This document shows positions 1 to 6,945 of a stretch of DNA of 9,949 bases, in pieces. The position numbers and the translations under genes were made by a program. The stretch is from the NCBI GenBank assembly GCA_002343455.1, contig DDSR01000284.1, positions 1 to 9,949 on the forward strand, in the 5' to 3' direction. Each line of letters begins with the position of its first letter. The stretch's first letter is position 1. Source of the DNA: Deltaproteobacteria bacterium UBA2385 (GTDB lineage: Bacteria > Myxococcota_A > UBA796 > UBA2385). The notes beneath the pieces were generated by a model that worked only from the letters and a program-made list of their open reading frames with translations, ran no database searches and was not told the origin of the DNA.

Positions 1-263
1 ACCCGAGCCTGGTCGCGGTGCGGGAGGGGTGTCGGGGGCTGTTGCAGGAGGGGCGGTTGGACGGGGTGCTGGGGTCGGCGACGGATCTCAATGCGATCCG
101 TTCCATCCCGGCGGAGGAGCTCGGGACGCCGTTTCGGCTGGAGGTCGGGTTTCCGTGCCTGGAGCACCACGCGGTGTTCCCGATGCCGACGATGGGCTAC
201 GCCGGAGTGCTGGGCTGGGCGCAGCGGTTGATGGCGCCGGGGCGGTTTGGGTCTCCGGGCTGA
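1..263 (+). CDS. Nitrogenase component 1-like protein, C-terminal end (5' truncated by window)
   Basis: The first full codon in frame is at base 3; 86 codons are visible before the TGA at 261-263, so the true start lies upstream. The visible residues show a pattern typical of the last part of nitrogenase-type component 1 proteins (NifD/NifK/NifE/BchZ-like oxidoreductases): DGVLGSATDLNA, comparable to the DLVIGNS strand of NifK, then a proline-led strand and EVGFPCLEHH, then MGYAGVLGWAQRLM, comparable to the GFP-x-HH-x-GYxGA segment that ends NifK and BchZ. Family members bind a metal cluster or tetrapyrrole-type substrate and take electrons from a NifH-like iron protein; such a protein is encoded at 7811-8701 on the same strand. 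The cluster-ligand cysteines would lie outside the window, so subunit type and substrate cannot be read. The call rests on a short motif match made by eye. Confidence 0.58.
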   Translation, partial: PSLVAVREGCRGLLQEGRLDGVLGSATDLNAIRSIPAEELGTPFRLEVGFPCLEHHAVFPMPTMGYAGVLGWAQRLMAPGRFGSPG

Positions 264-337
264 AGATCCCTCAGGGGGATCTTCGGCATCGAACGACCGG
301 TCGTGCGGCCTCGAAGATCCCTTCAGGGGATCTTCAG
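260..337. repeat. 78-bp imperfect palindrome of two inverted hairpins (REP-pair-like), possible terminator
   Basis: Two 23-bp hairpins lie at 262-284 and 313-335. Each has arms GAAGATCCC and GGGATCTTC around a 5-nt loop (TCAGG in the first, TTCAG in the second). Exactly midway is a perfect 12-bp palindrome, ACGACCGGTCGT (293-304). The whole block 260-337 is therefore one large inverted repeat centred at 298.5; I count 29 of 39 matching positions between the arms, and the flanking CT and G bases support inverted rather than direct orientation. The first hairpin starts inside the stop codon of the upstream gene. It could terminate or protect that transcript, but no T-tract follows, so a standard intrinsic terminator is not supported. 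REP/BIME-type mosaic repeats have this architecture; whether it recurs in the genome cannot be seen here. Confidence 0.7.
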
Positions 338-451
338 ACCCGAACAGCGGTGAGCCGACTTTCCCCTCGCCGCCGCTGGCCGGGCTTTGCCACGACGGAC
401 AAAGCGGATAGCTTCCCGCGGTCTCTCAATCAAGGTTCTGGAGTACAAACG

Positions 452-864
452 GTGATTGAGGAAATACGCGAAGTGATGGCGGACGAGACGGATGCCAGCG
501 GGCGAATGAATCGCCTTGTGGACAAGTTCAGGAGTGGCAGGGACACCAGCGAGATTGCTCAGGCACTCGATTCCGACGAGAGCGAGATTGTCTCCCTGGC
601 TGCATGGATTCTGGGCGAGTTGCGTTTGACCTGTACTGCACCGATCCACTGCTCGCCCGCCTGCGAAGACTGACAAGTCATAATGATTGGCAGGTTCGGT
701 TTCACGCCCTGATGGCACTGTTCCCTGCGCTGCGCGCCGGGGAGCCGGCCACTGATGCCATCCTCGGGGAGCTCCTTCGCGATCCGAACGAGTCGGTTCG
801 GACAACGGCTCAACATGCCCGGGACCGGCTTCTGGGGCGCGAGCTGGACCGTCGCTCACGATGA
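452..864 (+). pseudogene. HEAT-repeat-like small protein, apparently frameshifted
   Basis: Two overlapping frames together read as one protein of about 137 residues. The first half, from GTG 452, contains MNRLVDKFRSGRDTSEIAQA and SLAAWILGELR. The second half, in the next frame up to TGA 862-864, continues FDLYCTDPLLARLRRL, then DWQVRFHALMALFPAL and DPNESVRTTAQHARDRL. The halves join if one T is restored in the TTT run at 625-627, turning GELR-LTC into GELR-FDL. Paired helices with DxxVR motifs are typical of HEAT repeats, found in small scaffold or immunity-type proteins. GTG 452 is preferred because GGAG lies at 440-443 with an 8-nt spacer; ATG 476 and ATG 506 are alternatives. Without a shift the first frame stops at 671-673. 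The cause may be a real mutation, a sequencing error or, less likely, programmed frameshifting. GC (about 57% at 451-510) is lower than in the neighbouring redox genes. Function is not known. Confidence 0.6.
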
Positions 865-955
865 CGGAGACGAGCTGGGCTCGGCCCCTATCTCACTCGG
901 CCGGGGTCGGTGCCGGAAGGGACAATTGATCATAGCCCGGACAGGTTGAGGCACC

Positions 956-982
956 GCAGAGGGCGCAGAGAACGCAGAGGAG
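956..982. repeat. Three 9-bp tandem units with GCAGAG core
   Basis: GCAGAGGGC, GCAGAGAAC and GCAGAGGAG follow each other without a gap, so GCAGAG recurs exactly every 9 bases (956, 965, 974). The block lies in the 126-bp space between the broken HEAT gene and the stop codon of the phosphoesterase-NACHT gene (stop complement at 991-993). From memory, similar GCAGAG-type intergenic repeats occur in many unrelated bacterial genomes; their role is not established. I see no convincing terminator hairpin in the remainder of this space. Confidence 0.6.
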
Positions 983-990
983 AGGCCGAG

Positions 991-3900
991 CTACGTTGCG
1001 TCTGAGCTGGTGTCGCCCCAGTCGTACAGAGCCAGCACCTCTGTGGGGGTGGCTTGCAGGGGGTAACGGGCGAGGGCGTCGGCCAGCTCGGGCCAAGCGC
1101 CGAGCTCGGCCGGGTCGCGACCGCGGGCAAGGGCGGCTGCGGCGCGTTCGGCGTGGGTTGGGATGTCGGGCTCGCCGACCTGCCAGCATAGGTGCCAGAA
1201 ATAGGCAGGTAGCCAGTGCGCTGGGGGGTCTCCGGCGAAGGTGCGAGCCCACCACTCGCCCCAGGGCCACTGCCAGGTGGTCTGGTATTGGGTCAGGCCC
1301 AGGGCGATGAGGAGGGCTTGGTGTTGGGGAGTGTCTGGGGCTTTGGCGGCGATTGGGTCGAAGAAGAGGTAGAGCCAGCGGTTCTGTACCCGCGCGGCGG
1401 CTAGGGTGGCTGAATCGTCGGGGGGGAGAGCGGGTCTGCCGTCAGCCAGGGAGATGCCGTGGAGGAGTCCGAGGTAGCCATCAACTGCGACAACCATGGT
1501 AAGACTGGCGACGCCTTGGTTGGAATCAGCGACAGTCCGGGACGACACGAGATCGGACCAGGGTGAAACTCCTTTGCCAATGTCAGACAGCCCCGGCCTT
1601 GGTGCGGACCGAGCTGCCGCCACGGCAGGCGCACACCCGGGCCGCGATTTGCCGTCCGCACACACCTTTGAATCTCGCGGGCCCATGAGCTCTACAGAAA
1701 GATCGCGCTTCAGTTTGGACCGTATGTAGAGCGCGAAGTCGCCAGGATACGCAAACACCATATACTCCACAACGTTCCGCTCAAAAAAGAGCTCAAAATC
1801 TCCCAAAACAAAGGGAGAAGGCTCGCTATCCAATTGCAGCATGAGGGCGTAATCAAATGCGAAACTAAGCGCCAGGCTTGCTGAATGCTCACCCATTGCG
1901 AAGTCGCGTGGGAAACCTTCCCCCAGGTAGACGGCGAACCAGCGCGCGAGGTCGCTCGCAAATGGACTCGCTTTTGTCCGTAAGACAGGTTGACTTTCGG
2001 CGCATGCACACACTGCTGCCGACGCATACACTCGGACTACTTCGCCTGTCTTGTGCCGACGCACCCGCGCAACGGCAGGCAGGCACATCGGTGCATTACC
2101 ACGTTCCTCGCGGCACAGCCGCTCTACGCCCGCTAACTGGGCGGTGCTCAGCCAAGAGACCCGTCGAAGAAGCGCCAGGGTCGCCGCCCCCGCTTCCGTA
2201 GGGAAGCCAGCAGTTGAACCGACCGACCGCCACACTGACAGGTCCACCGAAGCAGCTTCGTGCCAGCGTAGCCACATCTCCGGAGGAGCAGCCTGTCGTG
2301 CCCACCTTTCCCAACCCCCTCGCGGGCCAAAGTCAAGCAACAACTCAACCACCCTGTCCCGATCCGCCCGAACATCCACTATCACAGTGGGTTCGGGATC
2401 AAACAGAGCCACAACTCCAACAGACAAATGTGGTGCCCCTTCACGCAGCACTCGGTCACGCCAGGACTCGCATGCCTCCCCATGCCGACGAGAAAAGCGC
2501 ACGATATCAGACAGTCGCTTCTGCACGACACCCCACTCGTAGCGTCTGACCTTCAACGCCGACCTGCACACCCCCTCCAACACCCGCTCCCGCTGCTCCG
2601 GCCGCAGATCAACCTCCTCTCGCAACATGGCCACTCCGAAGCTCCAGCCCCACCAATCATGCCGCTCCTCCAGCCGTCGGAAGACCGCGTCCACCAGCCC
2701 GGCCCGCGTCGGCTCGCTCCCCATCATCAGCAGCAAGGTCTCCTCCCACTCGGCCCGCCCCAGGTGCGACACCACGAACTCGGCGACCGCCTCATCCCCC
2801 TCCCGCGACTCACGCGTGAACAACGCCCGCGCCGCGAGATACTCCAGCACCGAGAGGTGCAGGGGCGCAAAGACCCCCGGCTGCTGCTCAACAAACAGGC
2901 CGGTACTGGATTCCAGGTGGTCGACCCATCGCCGCGCGAGGACCCTGGCTTCCGCGGAGCGGTCGGCCAGCTCACGCTCGGCCAGCAGCTCGGCCAGGGC
3001 TTCGACCAGGGCCTCCCGCTCAATGCTCACCCCTTCTCCAGAACCCTTCTGGCGGCCCTCCTGCATACGCAAGGCCAGCCTCTCCAGCACCTCGCGCTGC
3101 CGGCCCTCGTCCAGATGTGCAAATCGACGCCCCTGCTCGGCTGGCCAGGTCTCCAACAACGTACGCACCACCAGCTCGTAGAGCTTGGCCCGCTCGCCGG
3201 GCAGGCGGGCTTCGGCCCGGTGGACCAGGGCGATCAGGGTGGCGAACAGAGGGTTGCGGGCAAGCTCCTTCGCCCGAGGCTCCGCCTCCAGGGCCGCCAA
3301 CAGACCGGCACGACCGCGCTCTCGGGCTATAGGGTCGGCGGGCTCGGCGGCCTCCATCCAGCGACCGACGAAGGCTTCGAGCTGCGCATCGTTGAAAGGC
3401 GACAGGCGCAGGTGGCGGAACGTGTGTCCCGGCAGGGGAGCCCGGTCGTAGCCGACCACCCGGCTGGTGGCGATCACGGGCACCTTCGGCCAGGCCTCTG
3501 CGAAGGCCGCCAAGGCCTGACGCACGGTCTCGCGCTGGCCTGGCTCGACGACCTCGTCCAGGCCGTCGACCAGCATCAAGGCCTGACCGTCGCGACAAAG
3601 GGCTTCGAGCGTCTCCTCCTCGACCCGGACGGCGAGGCGGGTACTCAACTCGGCGGCGGCGAACGCGAGCAACCTCCCCTGCAGGCCCTGGCGGATATAG
3701 TCGCGCAGGGGGATCAGCAGGGGCACACGCGGTGTTTCAGCCGAGGCGGCGCGCAAAGCCAGGTAGCGACAGAGGGTGCTCTTGCCGCTGCCGGGGTCGC
3801 CCAGCACGACCATTCGCACACCGTTCGGGCTCAGCAGCTCGGTCTCGATCTGTTCGAGGCTGTGGTTCTTCTGCTCGTCCAGGTGCTTCTCCTCCAGGTC

Positions 3901-5520
3901 CAGGGGCACGAAGAGCTGGGCGAGGCTGACCGGGGGGCGGGCTCCGTGCTGGGCGATCCCCATGAAGCCGGCCAGGCCGTAGACACTCCGGGCGCCGCGG
4001 CAGAGGCGGGCGACCAGGCTCTCGGAGGCTTCGCGGGGGGCGGGGGCGGCGATCAGCGGAGGCAAGCTCAGTCGCAGGACCCCATCCTTGGCCCCGCGAC
4101 TGACCCCCGGGTCGGCATGCCAGTAGCCGCCGTCGCGAGGGCTGTAGGTGAAGGCACGGACCTGGAGCTGACCGGTGGCCGGGTCGAGTTGGGCGAGCTG
4201 CACGCCGTGCTTCCAGTCGGTTCCAGCGTAGGCAGAGCCGGCGGCGCTGGTCACCGAGGAGGAGGTGCCGTTGGAGATCGTTATCGAGCTGGCCTGGTGC
4301 AGATGCCCGTGCAGCACAAGCTGGAATTCGGCCCGCAACAGCTCGCTGACAGCGGTTCGCTCGGCCTCATGCAACCACTCCAGCGGGTGATGCAGCAGGG
4401 CGACGCGCAGCGGACAGTGCTTGATCTCTGCCAGGGCGCTGCGGACCTGCCTCTCGCCCAGCAGGATCCGGCCGGGCTTGTCCTCGTCGGGCCCGCACGC
4501 CCAGGACGAACAGAGCGCCGCAACCCCTACCCGGAGGCCCCCGACCTCGATCTCGTCGCAGCGCCAGGGCTGGGCCGGCGAGACCGCACGGGCCGGGCCC
4601 AGGATCCGGCTGCTGAAGGCGGCGTAGTCGATCAGCCGTTCGCCGTAGGTCTCCAGATCAGAGGGGTTGCCCAGGATCTCGCCCAGCTCCGCTCGGTAGT
4701 CCTCGCCGCTCAGGCCAAGCAGGCGTTGCTGGTCGTTCCGGACGATGCGGGGGATGCCGCTTCGATTGACATCGTGGTTGCCCGGCACAATATGGAGCTG
4801 CCTCCGGGCGTCGACCCCCAGAGCCTCGCACAATGCTAGCAGGAGGGCCTGGGCTGCCTCAAACTGCTCACGCTGCCCAGACCAGGCGATATCCCCGGTG
4901 AGGAAGACGGCGTCGAGGGCGCCGGGTTCGTCCGCCAGCAGGCCGGGCAGGTCGCGTACCAAGGCATCGTGCACCGCGTCCGCTTGCCAGTCTGCGCCCT
5001 TCAGGTGCAGATCGGAGAGGTGCAGCCACCGGAAGGGCCGCAGCTCGCCCACGGCGGAGAGCACCTCGCCCAGGTCGACCGCGCGGCGGATCACCGACCA
5101 CAGATCGGGTGCCCGGGCCGTGACCAGACCGGCCAGGGCCGGGGGGCCGGCGAGCAGGACGAAGATCGGTCCTTGATCGCCCAGCACCTGCCGCGCCTGA
5201 TTGAGCGCGGTCAGGGCGTCTGCCCAGGAGGACGCAAGGTCTTCGCCCTCGGCGGCCTCCAGCCAGGCCACGGGCAGGCCCTTGTCCTGACCGCTCCAGC
5301 GGGCCGCCAGCTCGGCGATCCGCGCCGGTGCGTCGGGCCCCGGGCTGAGGAACAGAAGCTCGGGGGCCAAGTCTGCCAGCCGGCGCCGGACCTCGGACCG
5401 GGCCTCGGCCGATGTCGAGACAAGGACCTGCCGACCCAGCCGCTTCTCGATCTGCCAGGAATCTCGGATGCGCTTCCAGGCCCGCTCGCCGCCGGGACCG
5501 AGGGACAGGCCCGAACTCAC
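991..5520 (-). CDS. Calcineurin-like phosphoesterase-NACHT NTPase fusion (NLR-like conflict protein)
   Basis: 1509 residues. Residues 1-160 form an alpha/beta region without a P-loop, ending in a GPPAL...APDLWSVI stretch. Residues 163-460 are a calcineurin-like metallophosphoesterase with all hallmark metal-binding motifs: SDLH (169-172), GD (209-210), GNHD (247-250), HH (377-378) and GHLH (405-408). A NACHT NTPase follows, with Walker A GDPGSGKST (574-582), Walker B with DGLDE (652-656) and sensor ATSR (684-687), then a helical region with NPLFATLIALV and LHLSVLEYLAARAL, typical of NACHT winged-helix/HEAT parts. Residues from about 900 to 1509 are an unassigned C-terminal region, presumably the sensor. 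In NLR-like bacterial defence proteins the C-terminus senses an invader, NACHT oligomerises and the N-terminal effector acts; here the effector would be a phosphodiesterase or nuclease (inference). The GTG start lies in a GTGA overlap with the upstream ATPase gene, implying translational coupling. GC drops sharply within the C-terminal part. Confidence 0.93.
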   Translation of the reverse strand: MSSGLSLGPGGERAWKRIRDSWQIEKRLGRQVLVSTSAEARSEVRRRLADLAPELLFLSPGPDAPARIAELAARWSGQDKGLPVAWLEAAEGEDLASSWADALTALNQARQVLGDQGPIFVLLAGPPALAGLVTARAPDLWSVIRRAVDLGEVLSAVGELRPFRWLHLSDLHLKGADWQADAVHDALVRDLPGLLADEPGALDAVFLTGDIAWSGQREQFEAAQALLLALCEALGVDARRQLHIVPGNHDVNRSGIPRIVRNDQQRLLGLSGEDYRAELGEILGNPSDLETYGERLIDYAAFSSRILGPARAVSPAQPWRCDEIEVGGLRVGVAALCSSWACGPDEDKPGRILLGERQVRSALAEIKHCPLRVALLHHPLEWLHEAERTAVSELLRAEFQLVLHGHLHQASSITISNGTSSSVTSAAGSAYAGTDWKHGVQLAQLDPATGQLQVRAFTYSPRDGGYWHADPGVSRGAKDGVLRLSLPPLIAAPAPREASESLVARLCRGARSVYGLAGFMGIAQHGARPPVSLAQLFVPLDLEEKHLDEQKNHSLEQIETELLSPNGVRMVVLGDPGSGKSTLCRYLALRAASAETPRVPLLIPLRDYIRQGLQGRLLAFAAAELSTRLAVRVEEETLEALCRDGQALMLVDGLDEVVEPGQRETVRQALAAFAEAWPKVPVIATSRVVGYDRAPLPGHTFRHLRLSPFNDAQLEAFVGRWMEAAEPADPIARERGRAGLLAALEAEPRAKELARNPLFATLIALVHRAEARLPGERAKLYELVVRTLLETWPAEQGRRFAHLDEGRQREVLERLALRMQEGRQKGSGEGVSIEREALVEALAELLAERELADRSAEARVLARRWVDHLESSTGLFVEQQPGVFAPLHLSVLEYLAARALFTRESREGDEAVAEFVVSHLGRAEWEETLLLMMGSEPTRAGLVDAVFRRLEERHDWWGWSFGVAMLREEVDLRPEQRERVLEGVCRSALKVRRYEWGVVQKRLSDIVRFSRRHGEACESWRDRVLREGAPHLSVGVVALFDPEPTVIVDVRADRDRVVELLLDFGPRGGWERWARQAAPPEMWLRWHEAASVDLSVWRSVGSTAGFPTEAGAATLALLRRVSWLSTAQLAGVERLCREERGNAPMCLPAVARVRRHKTGEVVRVYASAAVCACAESQPVLRTKASPFASDLARWFAVYLGEGFPRDFAMGEHSASLALSFAFDYALMLQLDSEPSPFVLGDFELFFERNVVEYMVFAYPGDFALYIRSKLKRDLSVELMGPRDSKVCADGKSRPGCAPAVAAARSAPRPGLSDIGKGVSPWSDLVSSRTVADSNQGVASLTMVVAVDGYLGLLHGISLADGRPALPPDDSATLAAARVQNRWLYLFFDPIAAKAPDTPQHQALLIALGLTQYQTTWQWPWGEWWARTFAGDPPAHWLPAYFWHLCWQVGEPDIPTHAERAAAALARGRDPAELGAWPELADALARYPLQATPTEVLALYDWGDTSSDAT
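1480..2600. other. Low-GC stretch inside the NACHT gene's C-terminal region
   Basis: Hand counts give 45% GC at 1741-1800, 48% at 1801-1860, 55% at 1981-2040 and 58% at 2341-2400 and 2461-2520. By contrast 1081-1140 has 82%, 2641-2700 has 70% and 5281-5340 has 77%. The reading frame is open throughout, so this is coding sequence (about residues 970-1345) using A/T-ending codons, for example runs of TTT for Phe near 1790. Boundaries are approximate. The pattern suggests that the presumed sensor portion has a different history from the enzymatic portion, with the last roughly 160 codons returning to high GC. Confidence 0.65.
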
Positions 5521-6872
5521 TCGGGACGCCTGAGGTTGAGGCGGTGCCGGACGAGGGGGTGCACATCGTACCAGGTGACCCCGTTCCGGTAGGCCAGGAC
5601 TAGAAACTGGTCCATCGCCACGGCGAAGGCCGACAGATCGTCATCGGGCAGCACCGCGAGCAGGGGATCCGCGTCGATACGTTGCAGCAGCTCCAGCGTG
5701 CGCGCCGGCCATGGATGGCTGGCCGGTCCCGACCGCCAGGTGGCGATCGCCTCCTGCGTTCGGTTCGCGGACAGAGGAAGGGGATCCTCGTAGCCGGCGA
5801 GGATGGTCTCGCGCATGAGCATGAACAGATCACGAACATGGCCGCCGGACGCCTCGATCAGCGCCCGAGTACAACCGCCCGCCAGGGGACCGAAGAGCGC
5901 AGCCAGGTCGACCCGCCGGCCCAAAAGCTCGGCGAGCGCGCGGATCCCAGCCTCGTCCGGCTTGCGCTCGGGCTGAGGTCCATGCACCCGGACTGAGGGC
6001 AACAGCCGCACCCGCCCGCCATAGGCCTCGCCCACCCGGGGCTTGGCCGCTTCGAGGTAGGGAGGCACGGTGTAGACGAGGTGGCAGCGGGGCAGGCGAA
6101 GGAGCTCCGCCTGGGCGTAGAAGAGGTCGGCGACCTCGGCGTAGACCGCGCCGATGCGTTCGGGGCCCGCCTTGAACTTCTCCAGCCCGTCGACCAGCAC
6201 AACGAGCTGGAGCGGGGCCAGGGCCGCGACTACCTCCTCTACGATGCTGTGCACAAAGAGCTTCAGGTCTTGCGGGCGGTCGCCCAGCAGGCCGTGCAGC
6301 TTGCGGCGGAAGGTGCCGTCGTGGGCCTTGAAGACGAACTGAAGCTCGGCACCGATCAAGCCGACCTTCAGCTCGGGCGAGACGCTTGCCCCGTCCAGCA
6401 TCTCCTTCATCCGCTCCCACACGGAGCGCCGCTTCAGGGTCTCGACGCCGAAGCGCTCGGTGGCCTCGTGCCCGATAGCCCCGACCAGGAGCAGCCCCAT
6501 CTCCTCGACCGAAGGAGCGTCGACCATATGGTACCAGGCCTCGGCCTGGACCTGGAGGACGGCGTAGTCGCCCTGCCCGCGAAGGCTGTCGGCCAGCCGG
6601 GCGAGCTCGGTGCTCTTGCCGGTCCCCCGGAAGCCCGCGAAGAGCTGGGCGCTGCCCTTTCCGCTGTTGCTGCGGAGGTTGATCTCGCGCAGCAGGGCGT
6701 CGTGGGCGACATCGCCACGCAGTCGCTCCTCGTTTCCGGTCACGGGGTCGGGCCACCGGTCGAGCGGAACGTACCAGTCGGGCCGACCGTCCTCCCCGGA
6801 CGTTGAGGCGGTGTCGGGGTCGCAGTTGCCGTGCCAGAGGCTCATCCGGCGCTGAGTCTCGGTGCTGGCCAT
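5517..6872 (-). CDS. AAA-type P-loop ATPase paired with the phosphoesterase-NACHT protein
   Basis: 451 residues from ATG 6872. Walker A is GFRGTGKST (80-88) and Walker B is LVVLVDGLEKF (223-233, Asp228 and Glu231). A later strand-helix pair, VYTVPPYLEAAKP (267-278), and SGGHVRDLFML (342-352) resemble the sensor and winged-helix parts of AAA/STAND-related ATPases. The final part (from about 390) is a small domain of unknown type. ATG 6872 is chosen because GAGG lies 5 nt upstream; a GTG at 6920 would add 16 residues but has only an adjacent GAGGG. The stop TGA overlaps the GTG of the downstream gene by four bases (GTGA), so both proteins are probably made in fixed proportion and work together. 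It may be a regulator, a second sensor or an assembly ATPase for the NACHT effector (inference). No membrane segments or signal peptide are seen. The exact family is not recognised. Confidence 0.88.
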   Translation of the reverse strand: MASTETQRRMSLWHGNCDPDTASTSGEDGRPDWYVPLDRWPDPVTGNEERLRGDVAHDALLREINLRSNSGKGSAQLFAGFRGTGKSTELARLADSLRGQGDYAVLQVQAEAWYHMVDAPSVEEMGLLLVGAIGHEATERFGVETLKRRSVWERMKEMLDGASVSPELKVGLIGAELQFVFKAHDGTFRRKLHGLLGDRPQDLKLFVHSIVEEVVAALAPLQLVVLVDGLEKFKAGPERIGAVYAEVADLFYAQAELLRLPRCHLVYTVPPYLEAAKPRVGEAYGGRVRLLPSVRVHGPQPERKPDEAGIRALAELLGRRVDLAALFGPLAGGCTRALIEASGGHVRDLFMLMRETILAGYEDPLPLSANRTQEAIATWRSGPASHPWPARTLELLQRIDADPLLAVLPDDDLSAFAVAMDQFLVLAYRNGVTWYDVHPLVRHRLNLRRPE

Positions 6873-6945
6873 CACTACCTCGTTCAGGCAGGCTATCACG
6901 GGGCCCGAGGCTGGCCCCACCCCTCAATCCCGCTAATCCCCCCTC
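6873..6945. promoter_or_regulatory. Divergent control region between ATPase operon and rhodanese gene
   Basis: These 73 bp separate two genes transcribed away from each other, so promoters for both, or at least their start regions, should lie here or extend into the genes. The clearest structure is an inverted repeat, GGGGCC (6900-6905) and GGCCCC (6913-6918), with a 7-nt spacer; it could be an operator or simply a GC-rich coincidence. I see no convincing -35/-10 pair on either strand. If the ATPase started at GTG 6920, the space would shrink to 25 bp and the repeat would be coding. Confidence 0.35.

Noticed and set aside
384..405. GCTTTG...CAAAGC inverted repeat as a terminator
   Set aside because: A 6-bp stem with a 10-nt loop and no T-tract is too weak to call.
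29..673. 214-codon + strand frame from 29 as one protein
   Set aside because: Its first part is antiparallel in sense to nothing known and shadows the component 1 end; only the portion from 452 resembles a protein, and it belongs with the next frame.
604..864. ATG 604 as the start of an independent 86-residue gene
   Set aside because: The frame begins in mid-HEAT repeat, lacks a good ribosome site, and its first seven codons duplicate sequence that reads better in the upstream frame.
2428..4839. 803-codon open frame on the + strand
   Set aside because: It is antisense to the phosphoesterase-NACHT gene, and its translation is rich in Gln, His, Gly, Arg and Pro without domain motifs. Long antisense frames are expected in high-GC coding DNA.
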